Shown in pieces: positions 1 to 13,299 of a stretch of DNA of 64,000 nt. The stretch comes from Chrysoperla carnea (Eukaryota; Arthropoda; Insecta; Neuroptera; Chrysopidae). The notes under the pieces were generated by a model that had not been told where the DNA came from, did not search any database, and worked only from the letters and a program-made list of their open reading frames with translations. Numbering within the stretch: the first letter of the stretch is position 1; each line of letters starts with the position of its first letter. The position numbers and the translations under genes were made by a program. The stretch is taken from contig NC_058338.1 of assembly GCF_905475395.1 (NCBI RefSeq), positions 37,764,935 to 37,828,934 of the forward strand, read 5' to 3'.

Positions 1-918
1 CCCGCCTGCCCCTCCGTTAACACGATAGCTCACTATGTTGCATCGTAGACGTAGAAAATTTAACATTTTACCGCGAAAATTTCTTAAGTAAGATGGATCG
101 TGATGCGGTTTTTTTGCATTAGGTTCTAAAAGGTATTTATGAACTTTGTGAACATTGCAAATTATGGGGAGATAATTTTCTTCGTGTGTGCATTAAAAAT
201 GCATTTATTGTATATTTCGTGCATATAACATATTAAATAATGATCGTAAAATAAATTTTTTCAAATTTTTAAAAAAATATCTCCACGTTTCTAGTGTATT
301 ACAAGCTTTTTATGAAAAAAGTTTTGAATTTTTTTCAAAAAGTTTCTAGGTACTCCAAGGAATTAAAATTATTTTACCAATCCCTGAAGTTTATTAAATA
401 TAAGCAACTTCATATGCAGAAATATATAAACAGTTGCAAATATACACAAAATAAAGCACAATTTCCACATTTTTTAAAAATGTTTTTACGCCAGTAAAAT
501 CTGAAGAAAAAAAAAATGAATATATTTTATCACCTATTACGCAGGTAGCCCAATTTGTTTTTTTGCTTGCAAAACATAGTTTCAAACTCCCCTCAGGGGT
601 CAAAATAACATAATGTAAAAGCAGCTTTACAACACTTTCCAGTCGCCATTTGTATTAGCTTTCGAACATTTTGCAATTTTTTCGAAGTATTTTTTAGAAT
701 ACTTTTGTTTTTGTTTTTTTTTTTTTAATTCCGGGGGTTGAGAAATAAGAATTTGTACTGAAAAATCATCTGTTATTAAATACATAATTTTATTTATTTG
801 CCTTTTTTTCTCTGAAAAAAAATATTTGATGAACAACGAATGAAGTCGTAAATTGATAACTTGTACCACAGATTTACAAATGGGAAAAATATAAGACGGT
901 TAATTTTTATCAAAATAT
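1..918. other. Non-coding 3' flank of P450 gene A
   Basis: AT-rich DNA downstream of the gene A stop codon, with long T and A runs. Overlapping TTTATT motifs at 789-798 read AATAAA on the minus strand, about 125 bases past the stop, and are the best polyadenylation-signal candidates. Another AATAAA overlaps the stop codon itself and is too close to serve. Short open frames here (for example 394-603 and 627-869, minus) are low-complexity and match nothing I recognise. Confidence 0.5.
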
Positions 919-3900
919 TTATTTATAAGATCTTAATTTCAGTTTTATATTCACACCATTCGTTGCTTTCAAAATGATAGCCAATGCTAATTTTAACTCA
1001 TATTCGGGACCAGCTGAACACAGTTCATAATGTCTAATGACATTGGTTATTGTTGATTTCATTTCATACATAGCAAATTTTTGACCTAAAATGAATTTGA
1101 AATTAAAGTATCTTCTTTCGAATAATTGATTATTAAATGTAATAAGAGCTAATATAGTACTTTCTAAAAGCAAATAAACGGCTTGTTCGAATGTGCTGGA
1201 CTTACATTTATATTTATTGTGTCGCTATTGTTGTGTCGAAAAAATTTGGTTACTTAAAGAATGAAAGGTGCAAATAAGTATATGATTTTGAATGACTAAG
1301 GTGGCAAAGAATTGTTCCAGTTTTGAAACGCTATGTATCTATACGAAATGATAATTATCTATTTGTATCTACTGTTTGGTGAAAATAGAAATTTCACCAA
1401 GCATAATTCTTGGTTTTAGTCTTCTGTTCCTTTTTTTTTTGTTGCAAGATCTCATGTTCAAGGAGCAGATCTCATGCTCTTTTACTCATCTTATCGCTTT
1501 TTTTCATAAGCTAACACTTCTTAAAGGTTTTCAAAATTTTTTTAAATTAATCTGTGAAAAATTATAAAAGGTAAAATTCAAGATTAGGTGGCACTATTAT
1601 AAATAGTTAAATTGATTTGGATTTTTTGCGACTAATGAATATATACTATATACTGTTTTTTAGGGGCCATTTCCCATTTTATGAACGAAATGATTTGGTA
1701 ATTCTGTAGGGTAGAGTTGTATAAACCTAATCTATACCAGCATATCTATCTTTGATATTTTCGAATTTGAAAATAACTCCAATGTCGCTATCATATCTGG
1801 CGTAATAATAATAATATATGTATAATTTCATTAACAAACCAATGCAATTTCTGGAACCGGCACTAAATGGTATATAGGAAAAATAATTTTTATTTTGTGC
1901 CTGCGTCAAAAATCTTTCTGGTTTAAATGCTTCAGGATCTGGAAAATATTCTGGATTATGATGTATAGAATATATCATTATTGATGGTCGAGCATTTTTC
2001 CGTAACACTCCATTTTCTAAAATTTTAATTATGTGAGTCATGTAAAAATTTTTATTACTTGAGTCATGTTAACTCAGGTTATTAAAAAAGTACCTAATGG
2101 TAAATCTTCACTTAATTTTCTTCCAACAATCGGAACTGGTGGATATATTCTCATTGATTCCTTTATAACTGCTTCTAAATAAGACATTTTATTTAAATCA
2201 GAGAGCGTTGCATGCTTTTTTAAATCATCTCCACAAATTTCTCTTATTTCTTCAAAAACTTGATTCTAAATACATAAAACACAAACAAATGATTTGATCT
2301 AAGTAAAATACAAGTTCTTAAGTTGCAACTTCACTGGATGGCGAATATTCGTTAAACATCAAGTAATTTGATATATCGTATGTGTGGCCAGGTTGTTTGA
2401 TGAAAATGAAAAAGTTTAAAAGTTGGGAGCAGATGGGAAGGAATTTTACAGATATCACCATCATCAACAAAATGAAAAAGTTTGCCAAAAGATTTTTAAT
2501 TGATTACGATTTAGGGTTTCAATAAAATCAAAACTTAATAACTCTAAGCTCGTTAGCCGTAAAATATTAAAACTGTGTGCTTAGCAATATTGTTACATCA
2601 AATACGGTAGTTGTCTGATGTCGAATTTGCCATTTCACGAATAAAAATGTAAAACTAGACTTGATATCATAACAAAATTTGAAAGTGAAATTAAAATTAA
2701 TTAAAAAGCGAAGAAGTTATAAGCATTCAAAGATTGTTGCCAATCTCCTTTTAGCAAAACAAAGTTTTATATGTATTTTATATGTATCTCTATGCTGATA
2801 TCGGACAACGATGTCACTAACCTATCACTTCCGCTTTGTTTAATTAGGAATTTTAAACGTTCATATTTTGCGTACTTTCAAATACAACTTCACTTTTCTG
2901 CCCGTGCAGTGAGAATTCTTCACCAGAACTGAAACTGAAACCATTAGTCATAAATGGTTGAAATTTTGGATTTAAGATGGAAAAATTTCACTCGCTTGCA
3001 TTGAATTTGAATCTATTCGTTTTTTATTCTTATTTATAACCAAATCCAAAAAATTCGATTCAGTTACTTAAAAATGACGTTTGCAATGCAACAAATATTC
3101 GTCTTGTGATGTTTGCAATACAACAAATATTCGTTATATGGTGTTCGCTATCCATTGAAGCCGCACCATTAGCTTACTTGAACTTCAGGATGATTTGCTA
3201 GAAGATATAAAGTGAAGCTAAGACCTGAGGAAACAGTGTCATGTCCCTAAAAGTAAAAATTAATATTTAAGCATATATCTAAAGGATCATCTGCATAATC
3301 GATTAACAGTACAATAAAGCCAACAAGATGATTAACGCTATGTATAAAATTTTATATCGAATACAGTTCTCTAGCCAAAAAACAACATGTAATTAATTAT
3401 ATTTGCTGGCTTAAATTGTTCAACTTAAGTTATAAACATCATATGGTATGCACACAGGTATTGTATATATTTAAACTTATACGTTACATACATTTGTTTG
3501 TTTGTTATAGCATATACTTTAACAACCGAGGTAATGATACTCTTTTTACTTTGCAAAAATTAATATTACTTTGGAAAAAGAATGATAATATTTTTACTTT
3601 GTATGTAAGAGTGGTTATCTTTCTTTACTTACATGAAGTAAAATAACAAATGACTGCGTAATCAACACTCTCTATACATGGTATTTCAAAAATTAGCTCA
3701 GTCAGTTGTATGTTCAATCTTAATAATAAATGAGTAAGAACAAAATTGAAGAAATTGTTTTTATAAAATTCATTTTTGTTCGAAACACGTTTTCTAAAAT
3801 CGAATAAAGGCAACATAAAGTAAATCTATTTATGTAACATGTATTGTACAGTTTGATTTCAAATAAACATTTCCATCAAGAATTGTTGGAAATGAATAGT

Positions 3901-6900
3901 TTTTGTTGAATAGTTTTTTTTATAAAGGTTAATTAACTTTAGATTTTAAAGTTTTGTTTCACCTTACAGCAGAAATCAAACCATATCAATCATTATATTG
4001 AATTAATTATTAATATAAAGCGGAATCCTAATTTTTTTTCGATTATTCTTATTAAAGATTCTGAGAGTTTAACGATTTTGCTAAAATTTGGAACTTACTT
4101 CAAACATAAATGTATCAACTTCTTCTCGAATATCAGAATTTGTTAAAGGTTTTCCATCAATTGTAGATTTTAATAATACATCCATAAACACCATTTTTTC
4201 CTTTTTTTCTAAAACAAAGGAATTAACAACAAAGCATTTTATAATATAAAAAATTAGATATGGATATGGAGATATTTTAGACAATATTTTGCATTCTCTG
4301 TTTTACCTTACGATTTCGATTTCGATTTGATTCATTATTGCTATTGTGCGCACTTTGATGATTCTCTATTCAGTAAAGAATATCATTCTAAAATTAGTCG
4401 TATGGATGAATGTTTTTACTCGGAAGTCCTCAATAGCAGCTTCGATTTTCCGAAATAAAAAAAGTTTCTTTTTTATATTATTTATTTAAAATCAGACACC
4501 TTTCAGAGGGAGGAAATAATCTGAGTGGGAAAAGGGCAATGATACGACTGATATATACTTGTATGATCAAGACAATGAACAGAAAGTGAATCCGCTGCGA
4601 ATGGCGTTTGTAATAATCATTCTCATGACTCGTGTACCTTTGTTAATAAATAATTAATACCACGAAATTTTTGAGTTTAACTTTTTGTAATTTTTTGAAT
4701 ATGATTTGGTAATTCCCAATCTTATGTATGTATTCGACTTTCTTTATCTTACGAAATGGTGATCAACATCGGAACCAAAATAGTGCGATTTGATCCTGTA
4801 TGAAATCTTTTACAACATCAAAGTCTATCCGAGTATATGTTTAAGATCTCAGTGCTGCTAATACAATAAAAGAAAAATGCCGCCGATAATAAAAAAATGA
4901 ACTTTTCATAAGGTCACCCAACTGATCATTTTCATTGAATAAAAATATTTTAGAACGATTGCGTTGGTTGATATATTTATTTATTTTGTAGAAATTATGT
5001 ATTATTGTGCTTAAAGCGCGCTCTTCAGTTTTGACAGCTGATTATTTTCGTTGTTTAAAAATATTGTTCTCCTGTGTGTTTCTAAAATAAATTTTGTACT
5101 TGACTTTTGCGTGTTTTGTGTATTTTGACGAAAGTATAAACTTTTTCAAATAATAAATGTTTTTTCTACTAAAAAGTTGCATTCTTGTTGACATACCCCA
5201 TCCGTTTTTATTCCATGCATATATGTAATATGCAAGGTATACCAAGTTTAGTCCCAAGTTTGTAACGCTTAAAAATATTGATGCTATCAACAAAATTTTG
5301 GTATAGGTGATAAAATCACCTTATTAGTCCATTTCCGGTTGTCCGTCCGTCCGTCTGTTGGCACGATAACTCCAAAACGAAAAAAGATATGAAGCTGAAA
5401 TTTAAATGAGCAACATAGATCAATTGGGTCTTGAACTATGGCTCCAAAGGACCCATCTTGTAAACCGTTAGAGATAGAACAAAAATTCAAATGTAAAAAA
5501 TATTCCTTATCAAAAAATAAACAACTTTTGTTCGAAACATTTTTTCGTAAATACCATTGTTTACCCGTGAGGGCGCAAATTAGGCGTAAATTGTATAGTA
5601 TGTATTACATAAATTTTATATGTATGTGCACTGTGATAGAGTAATCAACAATATTTATGCATGGTATTTGAAAAATTGTTTTCACTTGTTAATCATATCA
5701 ATAGCAAAAATCAATTGTATTGTCTCATTGATTTAAAATTTTGAAATATAGTTTTCATGATATTGACAGCAGTAGTAACAGACATACTTCTTTATAAATA
5801 TTTTATTTGTAAAAAAATGTTGATTAATGATTTAACATACATACCTTGAACTTCTAAGTCATTAATAACTTCTTTATTGATTATTTTGTTAGGTTTAGTT
5901 GTATTGTTCTTCATTGAATCAATTAATAACTGACGCCTTTCTTCAATCACTTTATTTGTTAAATTATGTAAAATTTTCAGGCTTTTTTTGAATACTTTTC
6001 CATTTTTAGTAAAATTGTAAAAAATAAAATCAGATTGTTGTATAGCTGAGAATATTCTTTCGAATACTATTTGGCATACATCTCGTACTGCAGTCACATA
6101 CTCTGAGTCTGATTGCATTTGAGCATTTATATCAATTCCCATTGCTGTTTCTACAAAATGGTAACTTGAATTATAATTTTAGTGTTAATATATCAGTAAC
6201 TGAAGGCGAGACGAATAACATTTTAATTATATGCCGTGGATAAAGATATGAATTCGTAATCTTTAAATCTAATAAAATGTCATGTTCAAAACCGTTTGAT
6301 ATTATTTCCAATTTTGTTAGGCTGCCAAAACACATTTACAAAACAGTTTGGGAGTTACAGCTGCCCACCCATACAAGTACGCCAATGCACAACGACTACG
6401 ACTTTGCTATATAGGTATTTCGTGTTTATTAATTATTTCAAATAAATCATGTCTAGAATTAAACATCTACGATTTGGAGAATTCATTAAGAGGAGAATTC
6501 CAAATTCATTTAAAGTAACTACGAAGTTTCCAAAAAAGGGCTCCCAGTTATTAATTTTTTTCGCATACACTTACAGTTATATCCGAAGGCTAATAAAATT
6601 TTTCCTCAGATATTTTCCTGTAAATGGCTTTGAATTTGGATGTGGCATTTGTAATAGCCATGTTTTCTTTTCACCTTATTTTTAAAGTAATTTCACAGTT
6701 TTTTTAAATGCCCTTTTGAAGATAAATCTATAGAACAGATGTTTGAAACTGAGAAAACGGATTTTTTCTTTTGTAAATTGGTTTTAAGTGAAACAAAAGC
6801 ATGCATTTTTAAAGCTTTCAATTAGTTTTTAATAATTAAAAAAAAATAAAAATAAAGCATACGGCATATAATATCCAATCCCAAAAGTGTTATGTATGGA

Positions 6901-8878
6901 TAAACGTCAAAATTTCCACCATCAACATGCTTTTTTAAATTTTTCACAAATATATCAGATGCAGTTGTAAATGTATTAATAGATTGTTCTAAAATTGTAA
7001 AATGAAAAGCTGGTGTCAACATTTTTCTCCGCTTATGCCATTTTTCACCTACAAAATTTTAAATTTTGGTTTATTTTCAATTTATATACCAAACTAGTGT
7101 GTGACATCTTTCTCGTAAGAAATCATTAAAGAAATTTAATTCGGAAGTTATACTACGGAATTTCCAAGTTATATTATTATACGTAGTTTAATGTTGGAAG
7201 CGATTAAAATTGCAAAACAAAATTGCGATTATATTATATCCCACTATATCCTTATAATTTTATTATAAACATTATCGTATACATGAAGAGATGCTCTATT
7301 CTTTGAAACTTCTTTGTAAAAGAAGTTCGAAATTTATAAAAGAATGAATATGTTAACTTAACACAACACGTCATTCTTACGAGATGAATGTCCAATAATC
7401 TTGAGTATCATACCTCCACTAAGTAACAAGCCATAGCCCAACCATGGCGCCAGTAAATCGTAGGCATGACTTTTCTCAATTAATTTTGTCGATGATAAAA
7501 TTTTATTTGTTATGTCAATGTCTGATATAAAATAGTAATGATCAAATGGACCAATCCATAACTGAATTACTTTACCATAAGTATCTATTAATCTTAGAAT
7601 ATTAGTATGGATTGCTAAAAAATAAATAAATATTACTCATCATTACTGGTATTAAACAGTACCATTTTTATTATAATACGAAGTGACCTTTTAGTGTTTT
7701 CCTAGAGCATGTTTAACTAGGAAAACGCTCTTTATTTTTATATAAAATTTGATGTTCAATAAAAAAGTATGATGTAGGAATCACATAACTTCCTTACATA
7801 TTGATAAATCAGTCAAAATGGATTCATATTGAAAATCGAAAATTTTCAAAATCGATACAAACAACGACGTTTTGATCAAGGGAAGCGCGAGTGTGCAACT
7901 AGATATTATGCAATACCTCAATCCATAATTGTAAGACTTTCCATCTAATGGTTTGGGGCTACGCGAGTTATTTTCGACATCGCCATGTACAAGAAAATAC
8001 ACAAAATGAGGAGCACAATATATTAAAACAATTCCAAACAAATTAAGATTTATGGGTTCGTTCTGAGCTATGCGAGACTCACCACATGATTTTAATTTTT
8101 TTTTATTTAAACAAATAGAAAAAAAATGCAAAAAATACACTATAGCTGGGAATTGAATCTTGACCCTCTTGGTATCTGGTGGCTTGACATTTATACATCT
8201 ATGGAACTATACTGTTGTTAGGATGTAGCTCTTATTTTAGTGAAATCAGTTTGCTGAACAAATTATTACTCAATTCTTCATGTTTTTATTAGAACTATTG
8301 GAACTATGTTCATTATCGCACGTTATGATTGGTAGGAGGATTGCTGGTTGGGAGGTAAAACCAAAAAAGTGCAACAATTAAAAATGATCCCAAAATCCGA
8401 GATGTAGGTTACCTTGAATTACCATGAATTTTGAGAATATGCAAAAATATTATACAATCCGTCAATTTGTATTTTTTGTAAATTTCAATAGTTTAAGGAA
8501 CCTAGGAGGAACTCACTTGATCCATGTGCCCCGCCCCCTCCCCTCTTATAAATACGCCACTGGCACAGATGATTGCACATAAAAATTTAGTTATCCTATT
8601 ATAGATCTATATTCACACTAATTTTATTTTTAGTAAGTATATCAGCGCATGTTTTGTTTTAATCACTTATACAAGTAGATGATAATTATTTCAAGCACAT
8701 TACATATATTTAGTTTACCTTCTGCAGTACTACCAAGTTCAATAATATGTCCTAATATTGGTATTAGCGGTGGTGATGGTACTGGATATCTTCTGCATAC
8801 TCTCAATTGGTTTAAATATAAAATAATTAATAAACCAATAAATAATGTAAAAAAAATTTTTAATAATAACAAAAACAT
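919..8878 (-). CDS. Cytochrome P450, CYP4 family (gene A), 9 exons, 515 aa
   Basis: Haem-thiolate monooxygenase, expected to be anchored in the endoplasmic reticulum and fed electrons by NADPH-P450 reductase; insect CYP4 enzymes hydroxylate fatty acids, hormones or xenobiotics, but the substrate cannot be read here. Minus-strand exons, in order: 8719-8878, 7414-7614, 6863-7048, 5845-6150, 4099-4208, 3178-3246, 2094-2265, 1840-2016, 919-1085. All junctions are GT-AG, the phases agree, and they total 516 codons including TAA. Residues 1-20 form a hydrophobic anchor, followed by a PVPSPP-type proline hinge. Helix C W124...R128 (WHKRR); I-helix motif [13 protein letters not shown] at 314-326, with Glu321 at the position that binds haem covalently in many CYP4s; ExxR E380-R383; PERF 434-437; haem loop [10 protein letters not shown] 452-461 with Cys459. 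Oddities: QTAMG replaces the usual ETAMG at the exon 3/4 junction, V326 replaces the usual second Thr, and HHNP replaces the usual HRDP before PERF. No stop or frameshift. The family call is very secure; a CYP4C-like subfamily is likely but not testable here. Confidence 0.93.
3430..3715 (+). repeat. M1 dispersed element, partial copy in gene A intron 5
   Basis: Matches the 3' part of the M1 family seen also at 5.2, 12.8, 14.3, 28.6 and 47.6 kb. Shared blocks are a GGTATTGTA...ACGTTACATA stretch, CTTTACTTACATGA and TAATCAACACT, followed by the terminal TATACATGGTAT and an ACTGAG-containing tail. It most resembles the 47.6-kb copy. The 76-residue open frame across it (3416-3646) is not a gene. 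Confidence 0.7.
5211..5690 (+). mobile_element. M1 dispersed MITE-like element, near-complete copy in gene A intron 4
   Basis: Begins with CCATGCATA and ends near 5667 with ATGCATGGTAT, so the ends are short inverted repeats. In between come a GTCCGTCCGTCCGTCTGT run, an AAAACGAAAAAAGATAT block, a GACCCATCTTGTAAACCG block and CGTGAGGGCGC, all shared with the copies at 12.8, 14.3 and 47.6 kb. No transposase is encoded; the open frames on both strands here are by-products of the repeat. It is a non-autonomous element judged by structure; its superfamily is not known to me. Confidence 0.7.
8480..8562 (-). repeat. Possible solitary DNA-transposon terminus in gene A intron 1
   Basis: Read on the minus strand, the segment starts CAGTGGCGTATTTATAAG and runs into a GGGG-rich stretch. 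CAGTGGCGTA-type ends are common on DNA transposons of animals. I found no partner end in the intron, so this is a fragment at best. Confidence 0.3.
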
Positions 8879-11800
8879 GTTTAAATGAAAATATTTTTAA
8901 ACAAAAACAAACAAAAAAAAAAAAAAAGATTTCAATAAACGTAAACACTTTTGCAATTTTATAAAGACTGAAAATAATTATATCTCGCAATGCAATTTAA
9001 AACTTTTTTAAGACAGTACCATTCATCGTCGTGGATTTATTTGTACAAATATTTTTTTTATCTTATAATATACAGGTGTTTTGTTACAAGCAAATTAACT
9101 TTTTGTCATAAATACACCCTACCGAAAGTAAATAGTATTTTTACAGTTAATGAAAATATAATTAACATTCCTTACAGGAAATTATACTCCAGTTTGCTTA
9201 TTGAAGTAAGGCTTTTCATTAATGTGTTACTTAAAATCTAAATAAATACCTTAGATTTTCTTTTATTTACTCGTTTTGAACCTAATCCCTTGACTAAATC
9301 CGAAGTGATCGGTACAACCGAATTAATTGTAAAATATAAATGGTAAAAAAGAGTAAGGTTCAATGGTTAGGGTCGAGGCTATTTCTTATTATTTGCATTA
9401 GGTCAAATAGTTTCTATTGTAATAATTACTGCATGATCTACCTTGTACTAAATTGTATAGTTTATTTTTAACTAATATATTTACATACTTCTCAAAATTA
9501 CTATTTTCTGACGGACCCTTTTTACCTGGGGGTGAATTATCCACCAATAGTCATTTTGACGACTCAACTAATACAGATATGATAAACAAATTACAAAATG
9601 AACAAAATCAAATTTTCATATTATTTTTCTTGTCTGTGAGTTGAATTTTCGACATTAGCGAGCACAATTAGCTTTAAAATTAGAGTAAATTATGAAATTT
9701 ACCACTAGCAGGTTTACATTAACGCTTTTCGATAATTCATTCAAATTCGATCGTTAGTTTTGTGCTACTCAGAAAAATGGTAGACTAGACTAAGCGATTA
9801 CGAATAACGCAAAAACCAGAGAAGAAAGTAATGCTACAATGCTATTACTTGGGTTTTGTGTTCGCAATGACGAACCTAGGAACTGTAAGACATCTGTTGT
9901 ATTTTATGGCGTTCGGCGCTTAGAATATGCATGCGAATATTTCGTAAATGTACATTAGATAGCTTGATTAAAAGAAAATTATAACAGTTTGAAAAATAAA
10001 ATCAAGTTTTCTCACAATCAGTGTTCCTTTTATTTATGATGAGTAAAAACTTTAGCATTTATATTTTAATGGAGCCCCGAAGGCTGAAGGTCTCCTTTGA
10101 AGTTCCAGACATGACAGGATATATGTAAACAGAATACAAATTACAAGGATATTGTGAAGCAGTATTTGTTTACAAAATATAAATCACAGAATAAAGATTA
10201 AATTTATCTGTGGTGGTAACTAAACAAAAATCGAGTTTAAGCACATAGAAATGTTTGTAATTAGTCCAGACATTTAGTTAAATATATTATTTCGAATGAA
10301 AAAGATTTTAATGCCGAAGTCTGCTAAAAAACAATTATAAACACACGCAGAAGTAAATGAATGAATACCTACCTCTATATAGCCCACCATACTGACTGAC
10401 TATCTTGTAAACCGCTGACATATATTATTTGCAAAACGTTAATGATAACTACTTTTTGGTTGACTGCGTGTTGTAATCGTCTAGACATGATGATGATATA
10501 GATGTTTTTATAAAAGAGCTGGGTTTAATGTTGTAATATTTTGATTACGTTATTAAATATTACCTTTTGTTCGAATCTTGTTTATCAAAATTTAATTTAT
10601 TATAAAACTTTAAATATTGTTTTATCCTACAAGATCGCATATTTCTTTTGGCGCTTTAATATTATGGTGAATGATTCTTGTGGGCGGCAAGCTTTTAATA
10701 TACACTCTATACAAAAATTGAAAAAATCAATGAATAATCAAGCAATTTTACCTAAAATGATTATTTTTTATTCGCATACTACATGTACACACTACAACAT
10801 AAGATAAAAGAAATACAGGGCCGGCAGAATATGTTAAAAATACTTGAATAACAATCTGAAAATTCATGAAAAATTTTAAATAAGGTATAGTCATAAAAAT
10901 GTTATCAAATAATAGAAACAGCCTAAAAACGTGAGAATCAAAGGGCAGACCGTTTGATTAGGTAAAAAGTTCTGGTTAATTCATCTAAAATTTGAAGGAA
11001 TAAAGCACTAAGTGTAGTGGCAGACTCTATAGTAATAGATAACTTCGTCTATCTAATAGTGTACCAGTCGGTTCAGCAAAATATAAGTAAGTAATAAAAA
11101 TGAGGCATCAGTATCAAACTAGTTAAAAATTTTTTAACCAATCAGCCAGGACTTTTTATCTAACTCAACTCTCAACTATTTTTGGATGTTTTCTTACTTT
11201 TGGAACAACATTTTTATCGCTACACCTAATTCTTATGTTTTGTTAATTTTCATAAACTTCTAAACAGCTTACAAAATGTTTATTCCCACAGAAATTACTG
11301 CTATTGTTCTGCCATTTACCTTTGCACCAAATTATTATGTTTTTCGAAAAATTTTTCGACTTTGATACTTCATCTTATTTTTAAAATTTCTACTTAAAGG
11401 AATAGATCGGTGCCCTGTGATAAGACATATCCAAAGCTCTCGTTTGCTTTATAGTCTGCCACTACAACAAATTTTTGAAGTATTATTTCTTCCAATTTTG
11501 GAACAATTAACCGGAATTATTCTACTATTTATCAACTGCTAGGTATCAATTTTATGACTAAACCATAGAAACCGTCCGCTATTGATACACCGAAATTTTT
11601 GATGCTTTTTCTTCATAATTTCACTACTTTTATATCGAAACCATTTGTTTACTATTAGTATATAAGTTGAAACATAATTTATATACATTTTGACATCATT
11701 TAGTATTTTCAGTCAAATAATATTAGAGGAAATCGCCGATTATCTAGCATTATCTTCCAAATTTATTAGCTATATATTTTTGGGCTTATACATATTTGAC

Positions 11801-12740
11801 CGACCCTGTTTAAATAAATTTATTATATAGATAAATAATTTGATGATAAATTATTCAAAATATTTCTATTAATAGGTTCCAATTACTACCATTCAAAATA
11901 TGCGTACTTGTGACTTAAACTCGTGGCAATATTGCTACGGTATGTGGAAAAAATAATTTAATGATTGGCTATAATTCCAAAACACTTCCCTTTTATTTAA
12001 AAATTAAACATATAGGATATCTTTATAAAACCTTTTATTTAAGAATTAAAGATACAAGATATTTTATAAATAGTTTCAAAATAATTAAAAATAAATAAAT
12101 TATTTTAAAATAATTATTTTCATAGTTTATAACGAAAAAAAATAGTAATCCGATGAACAGATCTTGATTTAGTTAGGCTTATTTTGTTGCAATAAATTTT
12201 TGGATAAAATTTCTGTTATTTATAAAGGGGATAAAAACTCGAAGAAATCTATATAATTGGAAAGTAGGGGCTTATTGGCTCAGTTCCCGATTGAACCGAC
12301 TCTTGTTTTAATTTGATCTGTTTCAGCGTTTTCCTTCTTAAACATATACGGTATTTGGGAGCGTACCTTCACGTTATTGTTATACAAAGTTTGTGTGACT
12401 TTCACAATAGATTATATTTGTGATGTTTTAGGCGTAGATATAAATATCAAAATATTTATTTGAAATGTATGTAGTGAATTGAGGTCAGTTGCTTATTTGT
12501 AAGTCATATAGTGTGTAATAACATGTGGGGGCAAAAACCGTACACAGATTGATACAAGATTTTTGTAGGTAGTATAAATTTCATGGTAAATATGAAAAAT
12601 GAGGTTGATGAGAAAAAAAAACTTTTTTATTGTCAGAGAGACTAAAATATTTTTAATTTACTGTCACACTTCAAGATGTAACAATCAGTCACACATATTT
12701 CTGTATGGTGTGATCAAATTGGGGCTATATGTTTTTAATT
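8879..12740. other. Intergenic stretch upstream of gene A, no gene seen
   Basis: Contains the 5' flank of gene A on the minus strand, starting with a long homopolymer run next to the start codon (8911-8927), so no clear TATA box or initiator could be picked. The rest is AT-rich with short, compositionally trivial open frames. I see no conserved protein, RNA gene or recognisable mobile element in it. Confidence 0.4.
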
Positions 12741-12744
12741 TCAA

Positions 12745-13280
12745 ATAAAACGAGTTAATTGTTGAAATACCATGTATAGGCAGTGTTGATTACTCTTTCA
12801 CATTACACATACATACATGTCACACCACTAGTTCGATTTACATCTAGGCATATAAATATCGCGAGTATGAAAAAGTACATGCGTTAAGCAATGCATCTAA
12901 GTAAGAGATATTATAGATGTTATATGAAATTGCAAAAAAAGACTTGTATCGTGGCTTCGATGTCTTTTCAGCTATACAACAGTTCTTCTGTTGTGTGCCT
13001 GCATAGAGTGGGAGAGAACACATGTATATAATACTGCTCACTTAGATGCATTATATAAAAATTACAGCTTGATATGTTTTTTCGTTTTTTAGTTATCGTG
13101 ATGACAGATGGACAGACGACAGACAGACAGACCGAAAATGGACTAATTTAATGATTTTATGAACACCTATACCTAAATTTTGTTCATAGCATCAATATTT
13201 TTAAGCGTTACAAACTTGGGACAAAACTTCGGTATACTTTGGTACACCGAACAGTATACCTTGGTATATTTCATATACAT
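12745..13280 (-). mobile_element. M1 dispersed element, minus-strand copy
   Basis: In plus orientation it starts with the GAGTTAATTGTTGAAATACCA tail and ATACCATGTATA, continues with CAGTGTTGATTACTC, and ends with the GACAGACAGACAGACC run, TGGACTAATTTAATGATTTTATG, TTAAGCGTTACAAACTTGGGAC and a TATACCTTGGTATATTTC end. The order and orientation are the reverse complement of the 5.2-kb copy. The middle (GAGGGCGC to ACCCATCTTG) is missing or strongly diverged, so this copy has an internal deletion. Confidence 0.65.
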
Positions 13281-13299
13281 AAACTAAAGTACATAAACA

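Noticed and set aside
5287..5644. Overlapping frames of 67-68 codons on both strands in gene A intron 4
   Set aside because: They lie inside an M1 copy; the frames are not kept in the other copies.
7781..8140. 119-codon minus-strand frame in gene A intron 1
   Set aside because: No motif or homologous exon in gene B, and the P450 reading frame is complete without it.
8137..8205. tRNA-like or tRNA-derived SINE head on the minus strand (a GATTCAATTCC box-B-like word)
   Set aside because: There is no box A at the right distance and no cloverleaf; a single degenerate box is expected by chance.
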